NCBI RefSeq assembly: GCF_014199945.1
Contig: NZ_JACHOR010000006.1
Span: 1-64,000 of the forward strand
From: Brevundimonas variabilis
GTDB lineage: Bacteria > Pseudomonadota > Alphaproteobacteria > Caulobacterales > Caulobacteraceae
Direction of reading: 5' to 3'
Length of the DNA: 64,000 bases
Made by a program: the position numbers and the translations under genes
The notes under the pieces: generated by a model
What the model was told of the DNA's origin: nothing
The model's database searches: none
The model's input: only the letters and a program-made list of their open reading frames with translations
Shown here: positions 11,204 through 19,774 of the stretch, piece after piece
How the letters are laid out: each line of letters opens with the position of its first letter
How positions within the stretch are numbered: the first letter of the stretch is position 1

Positions 11204-12723
11204 TGACGACTGACGGGCTATCGCCCGATTTCGAGGCGTTCGCCGCCGGACTGGTGGCGGGTCGGCCGCAGGTCGTGGTGCGACGGGTCATTGACGATCT
11301 GGAAACACCGGTCTCGGCCTATCTGAAAGTCGGCCACGGGCGACCCCACGCCTTCCTGCTGGAATCGGTCGAGGGCGGCGCCCTGAATGGTCGCTATTCG
11401 ATCATCGCACTGGACCCGGACGTCGTCTGGCGCTGCCATGGCGGGGCTGCCGAACTGGCCCGCGGCGATGCGGTCGAACAGGCCCGGTTCACGCCGGAGC
11501 CTCTGTCCGCGCTAGCCTCCCTGCGGGCCCTGATCGCCGCCACCCGGTTCGACATTCCTGACGACCTGCCGCCGATGGTTGCCGGGCTGTTCGGGGTGTT
11601 CGGCTATGACATGGTGCGACTGCTGGAACCGCTCGGTCCGCCCAATCCGGATCCCCTGGACCTGCCCGATGCTGTCCTGACCCGACCGTCCGTCGTGGCT
11701 GTGTTTGATTCCGTGCGGCACGAGATTGTCATGGTCGCGACGGCCTATCCGGATGCCGGGCTCGCCCCTGCTGCCGCCTGGCAGGCCGCCCACGCCCGGC
11801 TTGACCTGTTCGAAGCGCGGCTGGCCCGCCCCCTGGACGCTCGCGCCCAGGCCAGCCCCCTGCCTGCCCCGTCGTTCGCCTCGCCGGTCGATGGCTCGGC
11901 CTTCGACGCCATGGTGGCCAGAGCCCAGGACTATATCGCCGCCGGTGATATCTTCCAGGTCGTGCTCAGCCACCGGTTCAGCGCCCCCTGGGGCGGGGAC
12001 CCGTTTGCCTTCTACCGGTCGCTGCGCCGCCAGAACCCGTCGCCCTATCTGTTCTACCTGAATTTCGGCGACTTCCAGCTGGCCGGATCAAGTCCGGAAA
12101 TCCTCGTCCGGCTGAAGGATGGAGGCGTCACCATACGCCCGCTCGCCGGGACCCGTGCCCGGGGTGAGACGCCTGAGGCCGATCGCGCGCTCGAGACCGA
12201 GCTTCTGGCTGATCCAAAGGAGCGTGCCGAACACCTGATGCTGCTGGACCTTGGCCGCAACGACGTGGGCCGCGTCAGCCTGCCGGGCACGGTCAAGGTG
12301 ACCGAAAGCTTCAAGGTCGAGCGCTACAGCCAGGTCATGCACATCGTGTCCAACGTCGAAGGCCGGGCCGATCCGAAGCTCGACGCCGTCGACACCCTTC
12401 TGGCCGCCCTGCCCGCCGGTACCCTGTCCGGTGCCCCCAAGGTCCGCGCCATGGGCATCATCGACGAACTGGAAACCACGCGACGCGGCGTCGGCTATGG
12501 TGGCGGTGTCGGCTATATCTCTGCAGGCGGGGAAGCGGATATCTGCATCGTCCTGCGCACCGCGCTTTTTACAGCGGGTCAGGTCTTCGTCCAGGCTGGC
12601 GCGGGCGTCGTGGCCGACAGCGACCCCGCGGCCGAATACGCTGAAACCCTCGCCAAGGCCCGGGCTCCGATGCGAGCGGCAGAAGAAGCGTGGCGGTTCG
12701 AGCTGGGCGACAGACTGGGCTGA
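11203..12723 (+). CDS. trpE: Anthranilate synthase component I
   Basis: A 506-residue enzyme making anthranilate from chorismate, the first step of tryptophan synthesis. The chorismate-binding half is clear: SSPEILVRL, PLAGTRARGETPEAD, LLADPKERAEHLMLLDLGRND and the C-terminal GVGYGGGVGYIS / IVLRTALF. The start overlaps the ppiD-like stop by one base. The amidotransferase partner trpG and the rest of the pathway are not here; ligD comes next. Confidence 0.95.
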   Translation: MTTDGLSPDFEAFAAGLVAGRPQVVVRRVIDDLETPVSAYLKVGHGRPHAFLLESVEGGALNGRYSIIALDPDVVWRCHGGAAELARGDAVEQARFTPEPLSALASLRALIAATRFDIPDDLPPMVAGLFGVFGYDMVRLLEPLGPPNPDPLDLPDAVLTRPSVVAVFDSVRHEIVMVATAYPDAGLAPAAAWQAAHARLDLFEARLARPLDARAQASPLPAPSFASPVDGSAFDAMVARAQDYIAAGDIFQVVLSHRFSAPWGGDPFAFYRSLRRQNPSPYLFYLNFGDFQLAGSSPEILVRLKDGGVTIRPLAGTRARGETPEADRALETELLADPKERAEHLMLLDLGRNDVGRVSLPGTVKVTESFKVERYSQVMHIVSNVEGRADPKLDAVDTLLAALPAGTLSGAPKVRAMGIIDELETTRRGVGYGGGVGYISAGGEADICIVLRTALFTAGQVFVQAGAGVVADSDPAAEYAETLAKARAPMRAAEEAWRFELGDRLG

Positions 12724-12806
12724 GCGCGCAGCAGTGTTTGGTGCCTGGCTCCTCATTGATCGGAACCGGTCGCCGCGCGTTGTGTCGGTCTCTGAGCGGG
12801 GACGGC

Positions 12807-15383
12807 ATGCGCGGCGAACTGACGACCTACACGTCCAAACGGCGATTTGACGATACGCCCGAACCCAGGGGCACCAGAGGTCGGCGCAAGGCGTCCCAGC
12901 CTCTGCGTTTTCTGGTCCAGCGGCATGCCGCCACGCGACTCCACTACGATTTCAGGATCGAGTTCGACGGGGTCCTGAAATCCTGGGCCGTCACCAAGGC
13001 ACCGTCTCGCGATCCGTCAGTAAAGCGGCTGGCCGTCGAGGTGGAAGACCATCCGGTCGATTACGGTACCTTCGAGGGCACGATCCCTGAAGGCAACTAC
13101 GGCGCAGGCACCGTTCAGGTCTGGGATACCGGCACCTGGTCTCCCCAGCATCCCGACACACTGGAGGCCGACTTCGCAAAAGGGTCGGTCAAGATGACGC
13201 TGAACGGAGAGCGACTGAAGGGCGGCTGGGCCCTGGTGCGGCTGAAGTCCGACCGTGGCAAGCCGTCGAAGCGGAACAACTGGCTGCTGATCAAGGAAAA
13301 GGATGACCACGCCGTGCCGGGCGAAGGGGACGCTTTGGCGGCGATCGATGCCTCAGTCACGACCGGACGCTCGATGGCTGAGATCACGGCAGGCGCGGCG
13401 TCCAAGCCCGTTGCTAAACCTGCCGGGCGGAAGTCAGCGGCGAAATCAGCGCTGGCGAAAGCCGTTGGCCGCGCATCGATGAAACCACCACAGTTCGTAC
13501 CCATCCAGCTATGCAAGGTCGCGGACCATCCGCCGGGAGGCAACGGCTGGGTCCACGAAATCAAATTCGATGGCTACCGGATTCAGATCGGCGTCGGAGG
13601 CGGACGCGCAACGGTGCGGACACGGAGCGGACTGGACTGGAGCGACCGGTTTCCCGAGCTGGGAGCGGAGGCTGCGGATTGGCCCGATGCCGTCGTCGAT
13701 GGCGAGCTGTGCGCACTGGATGACGACGGCATGCCGGACTTCCCGGCGCTGCAGGCCGCAATCTCCGACGGCAAGACGAGCAAGCTGATCTATTTCGCCT
13801 TCGACCTGCTGTTTGAGGGCACGGAGGATCTGAGGTCCCTGCCACTGTCGCACCGCAAGGCGCGGCTTCGGGCCTGGGTTGACCGGGTCGGAGAACCGGA
13901 CGGGCGACTGCGGTATGTCGAGCATTTCGGCGCGACGGGTCAGGCGGTTCTGGAAAGCGCCTGCCGCATTGACCTGGAAGGCGTGATCTCCAAGAAGCTC
14001 GACGCGCCCTATCATGCCGGTCGGTCGTCCAGTTGGGTCAAATCGAAATGCCGGGGCCGTGACGAGGTGGTCATCGGGGGCTGGTCCTCGGACGGAGGGA
14101 CACGGTTCCGGTCGTTGTTGGTCGGGGTGCGCGACAAGCACGCAAAGGGAGGCCTTCGCTATCTCGGCCGGGTCGGGACCGGCTATGGCGAAAAGGTCAC
14201 CAAGACCCTAGTACCCGCGCTCAAGGCGGTGGCCGCCGAGGTCAGTCCCTTTTCCGGAACTGGGGCCCCCAAGGGGGGCAAGGATATTCACTGGCTGGAC
14301 CCCGTCCTGGTCGCCGAGGTCGAGCATGGCGGGTATACCGAATCCGGCTCGCTGAGACAGGCCGCTTTCAAGGGTCTGCGCGAGGACAAGCGCGCCACGG
14401 AGGTCACTGAAGCTCCCCAGGCTAAGACCGCGGTCGCTTCACCCTCTCCTGCGAAGCCAGCCGTCGGGACAGCCTTCAGGCCTGGGAAGGTCATCGTCGC
14501 CGGCGTCACGATCTCCAGCCCGGACAAGGTGCTTTGGCCGGCCGTGGGCGACCGGCCTGCGATCACCAAGGCCGACCTTGCACGCTATTATGAGGCAGCG
14601 GCGGAGCGGATCCTCCCCCATGTCGCGCATCGCCCGACGTCGATCATCAGAGCGCCGGACGGCATCACCGGCGACACCTTCTTCCAGCGCCATGCCATGG
14701 CGGGGTCCAATCCCCGGCTCAAGCTGATCGATGTTCAGGCCCGTACCCCTTATGTCGCCGCCATCGATGTCGGCGGCCTGGTGGCGATCGGTCAGTCGGG
14801 CGGGCTCGAGTTGCATCCCTGGGGGTGCGCAGCCGACCAGCCGGAGGTGCCGGACCAGATCACCTTCGATCTCGACCCGGACGAGGGCCTGGGTTTTGGC
14901 GATGTCATCGCGGCAGCTAAAGTCGTGAAGGTGAAGCTCGAGGCACTTGGACTGACCCCCTTCGTCAAGACGACAGGCGGCAAGGGACTGCATGTGGTCG
15001 TGCCGATCAAGGCTGATAGCCGCAGCCGGATCAGCTGGGACCAGAACAAGGCCTTCGCAAAGGCTGTGTCCGAGGCCATTCGGGTCGAAGCACCCGACCG
15101 CTTCACCACCACCCTGGCCAAGAAGGCGCGGGGCGGAAAGATCTTCATCGATTACCTGCGCAACGGGCGGATGGCCACGGCCGTGGCACCCTGGTCGCCA
15201 CGGGCAAGACCCGGAGCCGGGATCGCCTATCCCCTGTCATGGGGCCAGGTGAAGGCCGGGCTGGATCCGTCGGCGTTCAACCTTTGGACCTATCGGACCC
15301 TGCTCAAAAAGCCCGATCCCTGGAGGGATTTCCGCGCCAGTGCCGTCAGTCTGAAACCTGCCCTGAAAAAGATGGGACTTTAG
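12807..15383 (+). CDS. ligD: Multifunctional DNA ligase D (end joining)
   Basis: An 858-residue three-domain LigD in the order phosphoesterase, ligase, polymerase. The 3'-phosphoesterase domain (about 30-170) shows FLVQRHAATRLHYDFRIE and EGTIPEGNYGAG. The ATP-dependent ligase domain has the nucleotidyl-lysine motif EIKFDGYR (Lys near 253) and SSWVKSKC. The primase-like polymerase domain (about 560-858) has the metal motif FDLDPDEG near 687 and TGGKGLHVVVPI. It works with Ku in non-homologous end joining. The ATG at 12807 was chosen since family homology starts soon after. It is convergent with ku and their stop codons overlap. Confidence 0.95.
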   Translation: MRGELTTYTSKRRFDDTPEPRGTRGRRKASQPLRFLVQRHAATRLHYDFRIEFDGVLKSWAVTKAPSRDPSVKRLAVEVEDHPVDYGTFEGTIPEGNYGAGTVQVWDTGTWSPQHPDTLEADFAKGSVKMTLNGERLKGGWALVRLKSDRGKPSKRNNWLLIKEKDDHAVPGEGDALAAIDASVTTGRSMAEITAGAASKPVAKPAGRKSAAKSALAKAVGRASMKPPQFVPIQLCKVADHPPGGNGWVHEIKFDGYRIQIGVGGGRATVRTRSGLDWSDRFPELGAEAADWPDAVVDGELCALDDDGMPDFPALQAAISDGKTSKLIYFAFDLLFEGTEDLRSLPLSHRKARLRAWVDRVGEPDGRLRYVEHFGATGQAVLESACRIDLEGVISKKLDAPYHAGRSSSWVKSKCRGRDEVVIGGWSSDGGTRFRSLLVGVRDKHAKGGLRYLGRVGTGYGEKVTKTLVPALKAVAAEVSPFSGTGAPKGGKDIHWLDPVLVAEVEHGGYTESGSLRQAAFKGLREDKRATEVTEAPQAKTAVASPSPAKPAVGTAFRPGKVIVAGVTISSPDKVLWPAVGDRPAITKADLARYYEAAAERILPHVAHRPTSIIRAPDGITGDTFFQRHAMAGSNPRLKLIDVQARTPYVAAIDVGGLVAIGQSGGLELHPWGCAADQPEVPDQITFDLDPDEGLGFGDVIAAAKVVKVKLEALGLTPFVKTTGGKGLHVVVPIKADSRSRISWDQNKAFAKAVSEAIRVEAPDRFTTTLAKKARGGKIFIDYLRNGRMATAVAPWSPRARPGAGIAYPLSWGQVKAGLDPSAFNLWTYRTLLKKPDPWRDFRASAVSLKPALKKMGL

Positions 15384-16240
15384 GCCGCCGCCTTCTTTTT
15401 CGGGGCAGCCTTCTTCGTCTCAGTTTTCGTAGGGGCCTTCTTTCCCGGAGCTTTCGCCGGCGCTGCGGAGCCTTTCAGGCTGCTCCGCAACGCAGCCATC
15501 AGGTCGATCACATTGGTGTCGTCGGGTTCGGCCACATCCACCGTGCCCTTGCCGCCTTTGGTCTTGGACTTGATCATCTCACGCAGGGCATCATCGTAGC
15601 GATCCTTGAAGTCCGATGCGTCGAAGTCGGCCTCCTTCTGGCCGATGATCCGGGCGGCGATTTCGACCATGTCCGGATCAGCCTTCACGGTGGGGATGTC
15701 ACCGAAATAGTCCTCCGCGTCCCGGACCTCTTCGTGGGCCCGCAAGGTATAGGCGACCAGACCCTTGCCCCGGACCTCCAGCGCAAGCTGACGTTCCTTG
15801 CCGCGCAGCACCAGACAGCCGAGCGCCACCTTGCCCTGTTTCTTCATGGCGTCGCGGATGACGGCAAAGGCCTCCACGCCTGCGCCCTTCTCCGGCACGA
15901 CAAAGAAAGGATCGTCCCAGAACAGCCGGTCGATCTCGGTCTCGTCCACGAATTTGTCGATGGAGATCGTCTTGGTGCTCTCCAGCCTAACCTTGTCGAA
16001 GTCGGCGTCATCGAACAGGACATATTCGTCCTTCGATACCTCATAGCCACGAACCAGATCACTCCGCTCGACCGGCCCGGTGTCCGGGTCGGTAGGCACC
16101 ATCCGGATGCGGTTGTTGGTCTCCGGATTGATCAGGTGGAAACGGACATCGTTGGTGCTGGTCGTGGCGGTGAACAGCGCCACGGGACAGGTGACCAGAG
16201 ACAGTTTCAGATGTCCCTGCCAGGTGGGTCGTGCAGCCAT
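15380..16240 (-). CDS. ku: Ku protein of non-homologous end joining
   Basis: A 286-residue bacterial Ku that binds double-strand ends as a homodimer and recruits LigD. The core begins MAARPTWQGHLKLSLVTCPV and includes YEVSKDEYVLFDDADFDKVR and the C-terminal signature VEIAARIIGQKEADFDASDFKDRY-like stretch. A Lys/Ala-rich tail (ends in APKKKAAA), usual for bacterial Ku DNA binding, follows. GGAGA precedes the ATG at 16240. It is convergent with ligD and lies 56 bases downstream of the phosphatase-kinase gene on the same strand. Confidence 0.95.
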   Translation of the reverse strand: MAARPTWQGHLKLSLVTCPVALFTATTSTNDVRFHLINPETNNRIRMVPTDPDTGPVERSDLVRGYEVSKDEYVLFDDADFDKVRLESTKTISIDKFVDETEIDRLFWDDPFFVVPEKGAGVEAFAVIRDAMKKQGKVALGCLVLRGKERQLALEVRGKGLVAYTLRAHEEVRDAEDYFGDIPTVKADPDMVEIAARIIGQKEADFDASDFKDRYDDALREMIKSKTKGGKGTVDVAEPDDTNVIDLMAALRSSLKGSAAPAKAPGKKAPTKTETKKAAPKKKAAA

Positions 16241-16296
16241 GGGAATCTCCTTCGCCCCCCTGAATGCACCGGCGAGGCTTAGGTTCGCTGAGGAGC

Positions 16297-18000
16297 CTAA
16301 CCCACGCCCCGTGTGGCGAGCGAGACCAGCAAGGCAATCAGCAGGGCCACGCACACGCCCTGCCAGAACCGCACTGGATCACGCTCGATCAGCGACAGTT
16401 CGCTCGGCATGGGTCTGGCCACGGCGTGGCCGCTCTCCAGCACGTGGATCAGTTCCTCGACATCAGCAAAGCGGTCGGACGGGTCATAGGCCAGGGTCCG
16501 CAGCAGCGCAGCCTCAAGCCATGCGGGCATGTCCGGGCGGTGGACCGTCGGGCGGACCGGCTTTTCGAACCGTCCCCGATTGAAGGTCTCCTCCTGTCCG
16601 CACGGATAGTCGCCTGTGAAGATACGATACAGGGTGACGCCCAGCGCATACTGGTCGGTCAGGGCATCGCCCGCATGGCCGTCGAACATCTCCGGGGCCT
16701 TGTAGCCGAAGGTGCCGGGTGCCTCGGGAGCCGCGAAATCCTCGATCCGCGGCAGGCGGGCGACACCCAGATCGATCAGCTTCAGACCGCCATTCTTTTC
16801 CAGAATGACATTGTCCGGCTTGATGTCCCGATGGGTGATCCCCTGCCGATGCAGGGCAACGACCGCGCGGCACAGACGGATCGCCACATCGACGCCCTCG
16901 GCAATGTCGAACGGCTCGTGGGCCAGCCGGGCGTGAAGTGTTTCCCCGACATAGAGCGGCTGGGCGATGTAGAGGCGGCTTTGGCGCCCCGGCTCGATCT
17001 CCAGCGTTTTGCCGACGAAGGGACTATCGATCCGACGGCCGATGAAGCTTTCCCGCAAAAAGGCCGCCCTGGCGCCGCGCTCCGACAGAAGGGCTGGCTT
17101 GGGAAATTTCAGAACGACAGGTTGGGTCGCATCCCCGTCGCGGGCCCGGAACAGCCGGGTGTAGCGCCCGTCCGAAAGCAGCCGTTCCAGCGCATAGCCA
17201 TCGACATTATCCCCGACCTCAGGCGGGGGAAGGATCGGCAACCCTTCTGCCTCCGCACCGATCGCGTCGCGGTCGACAGCTCCGATGCGCACCACGTCAA
17301 TGACAACCGCCGTTGCATTGTCGGTCGCCCCATTGATTCCGGCCTGGTCGACAATGGCCTGGGCATCGGTGTCGGACGACGCGCGACGGGCCAGCAGGCG
17401 CGTCAGTTCATCCTCCGGCACCACGCCATGAACCCCGTCCGTGGTCAGCAGGAGTCGGTCATGGTCACGCAGGGGCATGGTCCGGACATCCAGCCTTACG
17501 TCCGGCTCGATCCCGACCGCGCGATACAGCACGTGGCTGAGGCCGGGCTGGCTGAGGGTATGATCCTCTGTCAGCCGGGTCAGGACGCCGTCCCGGAAAT
17601 GCCATGCGCGGCTGTCCCCGACATGCAGGGCCACGGCCTCCCGGCCCCGCAGCACCAGGGCAGTGAAGGTCGTCGCCGCACCGGTCATGGCCGGGTCGGC
17701 CTTGCCCCGGGCGTGAAGCCAGCGATTGAACCCCATCAGGGATGCCACCCCCGCCGCCGCAATCCCGCCCAGGGGGCTTTTCGACAGATAGCCGTCGATG
17801 AAGCTGCGCGCTGCCAATTCCGAGGCGATCCGCCCGCCCTTGGATCCGCTGACCCCGTCGGCAACCACGGCCACGATGCCATGAATTCGCTGCTCGCTGG
17901 GACTGCCCAGATGGACGGCACCGAAGTCCTGGTTGTCGGCACGCGGCCCCCGGGACGTGGCAAAACCCGCCGCGATCTGAAGCCTGCCGTCGTCGCTCAT
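16297..18000 (-). CDS. Fused PP2C-type phosphatase and Ser/Thr protein kinase, membrane-anchored
   Basis: A 567-residue fusion. Residues 1-250 are a PP2C phosphatase with ADNQDFG, VVADGVSGSKGG, LHVGDSRAW, TTDGVHG and TDNATAV metal-site motifs. Residues about 265-530 are a Hanks-type kinase with ATP lysine in VLKFPKP, catalytic HRDIKPDN near 389, LIDLG in place of DFG, and GYKAPE. One membrane helix closes the protein (FWQGVCVALLIALLVSLA), so the enzymes should face the cytoplasm. Fusions of this type occur in proteobacteria, sometimes beside nitrate genes; no such neighbours exist here. Target unknown. Start at 18000 (MSDDGR) is more likely than the upstream ATG at 18054, which overlaps the ssrA promoter. 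Confidence 0.88.
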   Translation of the reverse strand: MSDDGRLQIAAGFATSRGPRADNQDFGAVHLGSPSEQRIHGIVAVVADGVSGSKGGRIASELAARSFIDGYLSKSPLGGIAAAGVASLMGFNRWLHARGKADPAMTGAATTFTALVLRGREAVALHVGDSRAWHFRDGVLTRLTEDHTLSQPGLSHVLYRAVGIEPDVRLDVRTMPLRDHDRLLLTTDGVHGVVPEDELTRLLARRASSDTDAQAIVDQAGINGATDNATAVVIDVVRIGAVDRDAIGAEAEGLPILPPPEVGDNVDGYALERLLSDGRYTRLFRARDGDATQPVVLKFPKPALLSERGARAAFLRESFIGRRIDSPFVGKTLEIEPGRQSRLYIAQPLYVGETLHARLAHEPFDIAEGVDVAIRLCRAVVALHRQGITHRDIKPDNVILEKNGGLKLIDLGVARLPRIEDFAAPEAPGTFGYKAPEMFDGHAGDALTDQYALGVTLYRIFTGDYPCGQEETFNRGRFEKPVRPTVHRPDMPAWLEAALLRTLAYDPSDRFADVEELIHVLESGHAVARPMPSELSLIERDPVRFWQGVCVALLIALLVSLATRGVG

Positions 18001-18044
18001 TGGTTCCGTCCCCCGCCGCATCGCAGCAAACGTCACTTCGCAAC

Positions 18045-18073
18045 TTGGAAGCAAGAGCCATCGCGCCTATATT
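18045..18073 (+). promoter_or_regulatory. Sigma-70 type promoter of ssrA
   Basis: TTGGAA (18045-18050) and TATATT (18068-18073) are separated by exactly 17 bases and stand just before the tmRNA acceptor piece. This is the best housekeeping promoter match noticed in the window, as expected for an abundant stable RNA. Confidence 0.7.
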
Positions 18074-18079
18074 GGTTTT

Positions 18080-18400
18080 GCCGGGGCTTGCTCCGGATAT
18101 GGCGATAAACGCGCTTGTAATAAGCGGACCGGACCCGGGTGCGATTCCCGGCGGCTCCACCAATCGCTCCCGGTATCGCGGGAGATGCGGGGCCGACTAG
18201 CATCGACGGACGTGTAAAGAAGACTGCTTTCGCTCGTCCTGGCCCACCGTATCGGGCCATTTTCTAACTGCGAACGATAACTTCGCTGGAGAAGTCCGCC
18301 TCGCCGCGTAATGCGGTTCGGTTGATTTCGTGACTTAAGTCCTGGGGGTTCAGATCCTCAGGCGGGGCCCGGAGGGCGCCTGGCAACAGAAGCCCTCCAC
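18080..18400 (+). ncRNA. ssrA: tmRNA, two-piece circularly permuted form
   Basis: The gene starts with the acceptor piece, which ends in a T-arm and CGGCTCCACCA (CCA at 18160-18162). A 26-base spacer with a CTCCCG/CGGGAG hairpin follows, then the coding piece begins GGGGCCG at 18189. GGGGCCG pairs with CGGCTCC, leaving the G3-U wobble that alanyl-tRNA synthetase needs. The tag frame (18270-18311) is GCG AAC GAT ... GCG TAA and encodes ANDNFAGEVRLAA; with the charged Ala the tag is AANDNFAGEVRLAA. A GGAGGGC/GCCCTCC hairpin at 18371-18398 marks the 3' end. tmRNA frees stalled ribosomes and tags the product for ClpXP. The outer ends are approximate. Confidence 0.93.
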
Positions 18401-18471
18401 TTTCCCGCACATCGCTCTTTCGCCCGTGACCGTGCGCCGCTATCAGTCGCGGCCAGACGATTGAGGTAAAG

Positions 18472-18969
18472 ATGGCGGAAGACACCCCCCCGGTCGACGA
18501 GATGCACTATGAGGTGCTGGCCCAGGACGCCCTGCGAGGCGTGATCCGGGCTGCGCTCGAGCGCGCCGCCGGCCCGGGCGGCATCCCCGGCAACCATCAT
18601 TTCTACATCACCTTCAAGACTCGCGGGCGCGGCGTCAGCGTCCCGCCCGACGTCATTGCCAAATATCCGGACGAGATGACGGTCGTCCTTCAGCATCAGT
18701 ACTGGGATCTGAGCGTCGAGGCCGACCTGTTCTCGGTCATGCTCAAATTCGGCGGCATGCCCAAGGTCCTGACCGTGCCCTACACGGCCGTGACGCGCTT
18801 CTATGACCCGAGCGTTCAGTTCCTGCTGCAGTTCGAGGCCCCTGAGGTCGTGACCGAACCGGTCGCCGACATCTCCCCTGCCCCGTCCAGCAAGGCCAAG
18901 ACCCCGCCATCGGACGGTGACGATGACGGCCCCAAGGTCGTGTCGCTGGATCAGTTCCGCAAGAAATAG
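18472..18969 (+). CDS. sspB: ClpXP adaptor SspB (alpha-type)
   Basis: A 165-residue adaptor that tethers ssrA-tagged proteins to ClpXP. The SspB fold covers about residues 8-125 (YEVLAQDALRGVIRAAL, HHFYITFKTRGRGVSVP, MTVVLQHQYWDLSVE, FSVMLKFGG). A flexible acidic linker leads to the C-terminal ClpX-binding tail PKVVSLDQFRKK, the expected XB motif. The alpha-type protein recognises the N-terminal AANDN part of the tag, which the neighbouring ssrA encodes. The gene follows ssrA by about 70 bases and is followed 10 bases later by the protease-like gene. Confidence 0.94.
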   Translation: MAEDTPPVDEMHYEVLAQDALRGVIRAALERAAGPGGIPGNHHFYITFKTRGRGVSVPPDVIAKYPDEMTVVLQHQYWDLSVEADLFSVMLKFGGMPKVLTVPYTAVTRFYDPSVQFLLQFEAPEVVTEPVADISPAPSSKAKTPPSDGDDDGPKVVSLDQFRKK

Positions 18970-18979
18970 GACGCCACGG

Positions 18980-19774
18980 ATGCTGCGAGCGGTCTGGACG
19001 GGTCTGATCGGACTGGTTCTCGCCGTTGCTGCATCCTGTGCCGAGGCCCAGAACGCACCCGACAATCCATCGGCCAGCCGCTTCGATGGCTGGGCCGCTG
19101 CCGTCATCGCTGCCGACTGGCGCACCAGTGGCGGAGACCCCATCCAGGCCTTCGACAACGCCCGCCGGGACCTGACGGCCGGTTTCCAGAACGCGGGCTT
19201 CAGCCCTGCCGCCTTCTACGACGCTACCTTGCGCCCCGATGTGGCCGACCCGGTCACCGGCCGTGCGGCGCTCGAGGCCATCGCGGACATCACCCGAGCA
19301 AACCCGCGGGGCTGCCTGCTCTATTTCACTTCCCATGGATCGCGTGAGGCGCTCGTCTTCGGCCCCGGTGGCCAGTTGACCCCCGCAGCGATGGCAACCC
19401 TGGTGCGCAGCCTGTGTGACGCCCGCCCGACGGTCGTGATTGTGTCCGCCTGTTACTCCGGCATCTTCGTCGATGGACTGGCCGGACCGGACCGGATGGT
19501 CATGACGGCTGCGCGCCGCGACAGGAACTCCTTTGGCTGCGGAGAGGGCGCGACCTATCCCTATTTCGACGGCTGCGTGATCGAGAGCCTGCCGACGGCG
19601 CGCGACTTCATCGCCCTGGCCCAGGCCACGAAGGCCTGCGTTGCCCGGCGCGAGACCGAAGAGGGCCTGTCGCCTCCGTCAGAACCGCAGGTCAGGATCG
19701 GAGCCAACATGCAGTTGCTGCTGCCGACGCTGCGCTTCACGCCTCCCGACGGCGGGGGAACACCCGGATCGTGA
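18980..19774 (+). CDS. C13-like (caspase-fold) cysteine protease, probably exported
   Basis: A 264-residue protein with an N-terminal signal sequence (LRAVWTGLIGLVLAVAASCAEAQ; possible lipobox LAVAASC is imperfect). The caspase-type catalytic pair is visible: His119 in LLYFTSHGS and Cys158 in VVIVSACYSG, each after a hydrophobic strand, as in the legumain/C13 peptidase family. Substrate unknown. It follows sspB by 10 bases and may share its transcript. Its last 38 bases overlap the end of convergent rusA. Confidence 0.8.
   Translation: MLRAVWTGLIGLVLAVAASCAEAQNAPDNPSASRFDGWAAAVIAADWRTSGGDPIQAFDNARRDLTAGFQNAGFSPAAFYDATLRPDVADPVTGRAALEAIADITRANPRGCLLYFTSHGSREALVFGPGGQLTPAAMATLVRSLCDARPTVVIVSACYSGIFVDGLAGPDRMVMTAARRDRNSFGCGEGATYPYFDGCVIESLPTARDFIALAQATKACVARRETEEGLSPPSEPQVRIGANMQLLLPTLRFTPPDGGGTPGS

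Noticed and set aside
16278..16299. Hairpin TTAGGTTC / GAGCCTAA at the end of the kinase gene as a terminator
   Set aside because: It overlaps the stop codon and has no T-tract; kept only as a possible weak structure.
16264..18108. 614-codon open frame on the plus strand
   Set aside because: Antisense to the PP2C-kinase fusion, whose catalytic motifs are all intact; no ribosome site or family match.
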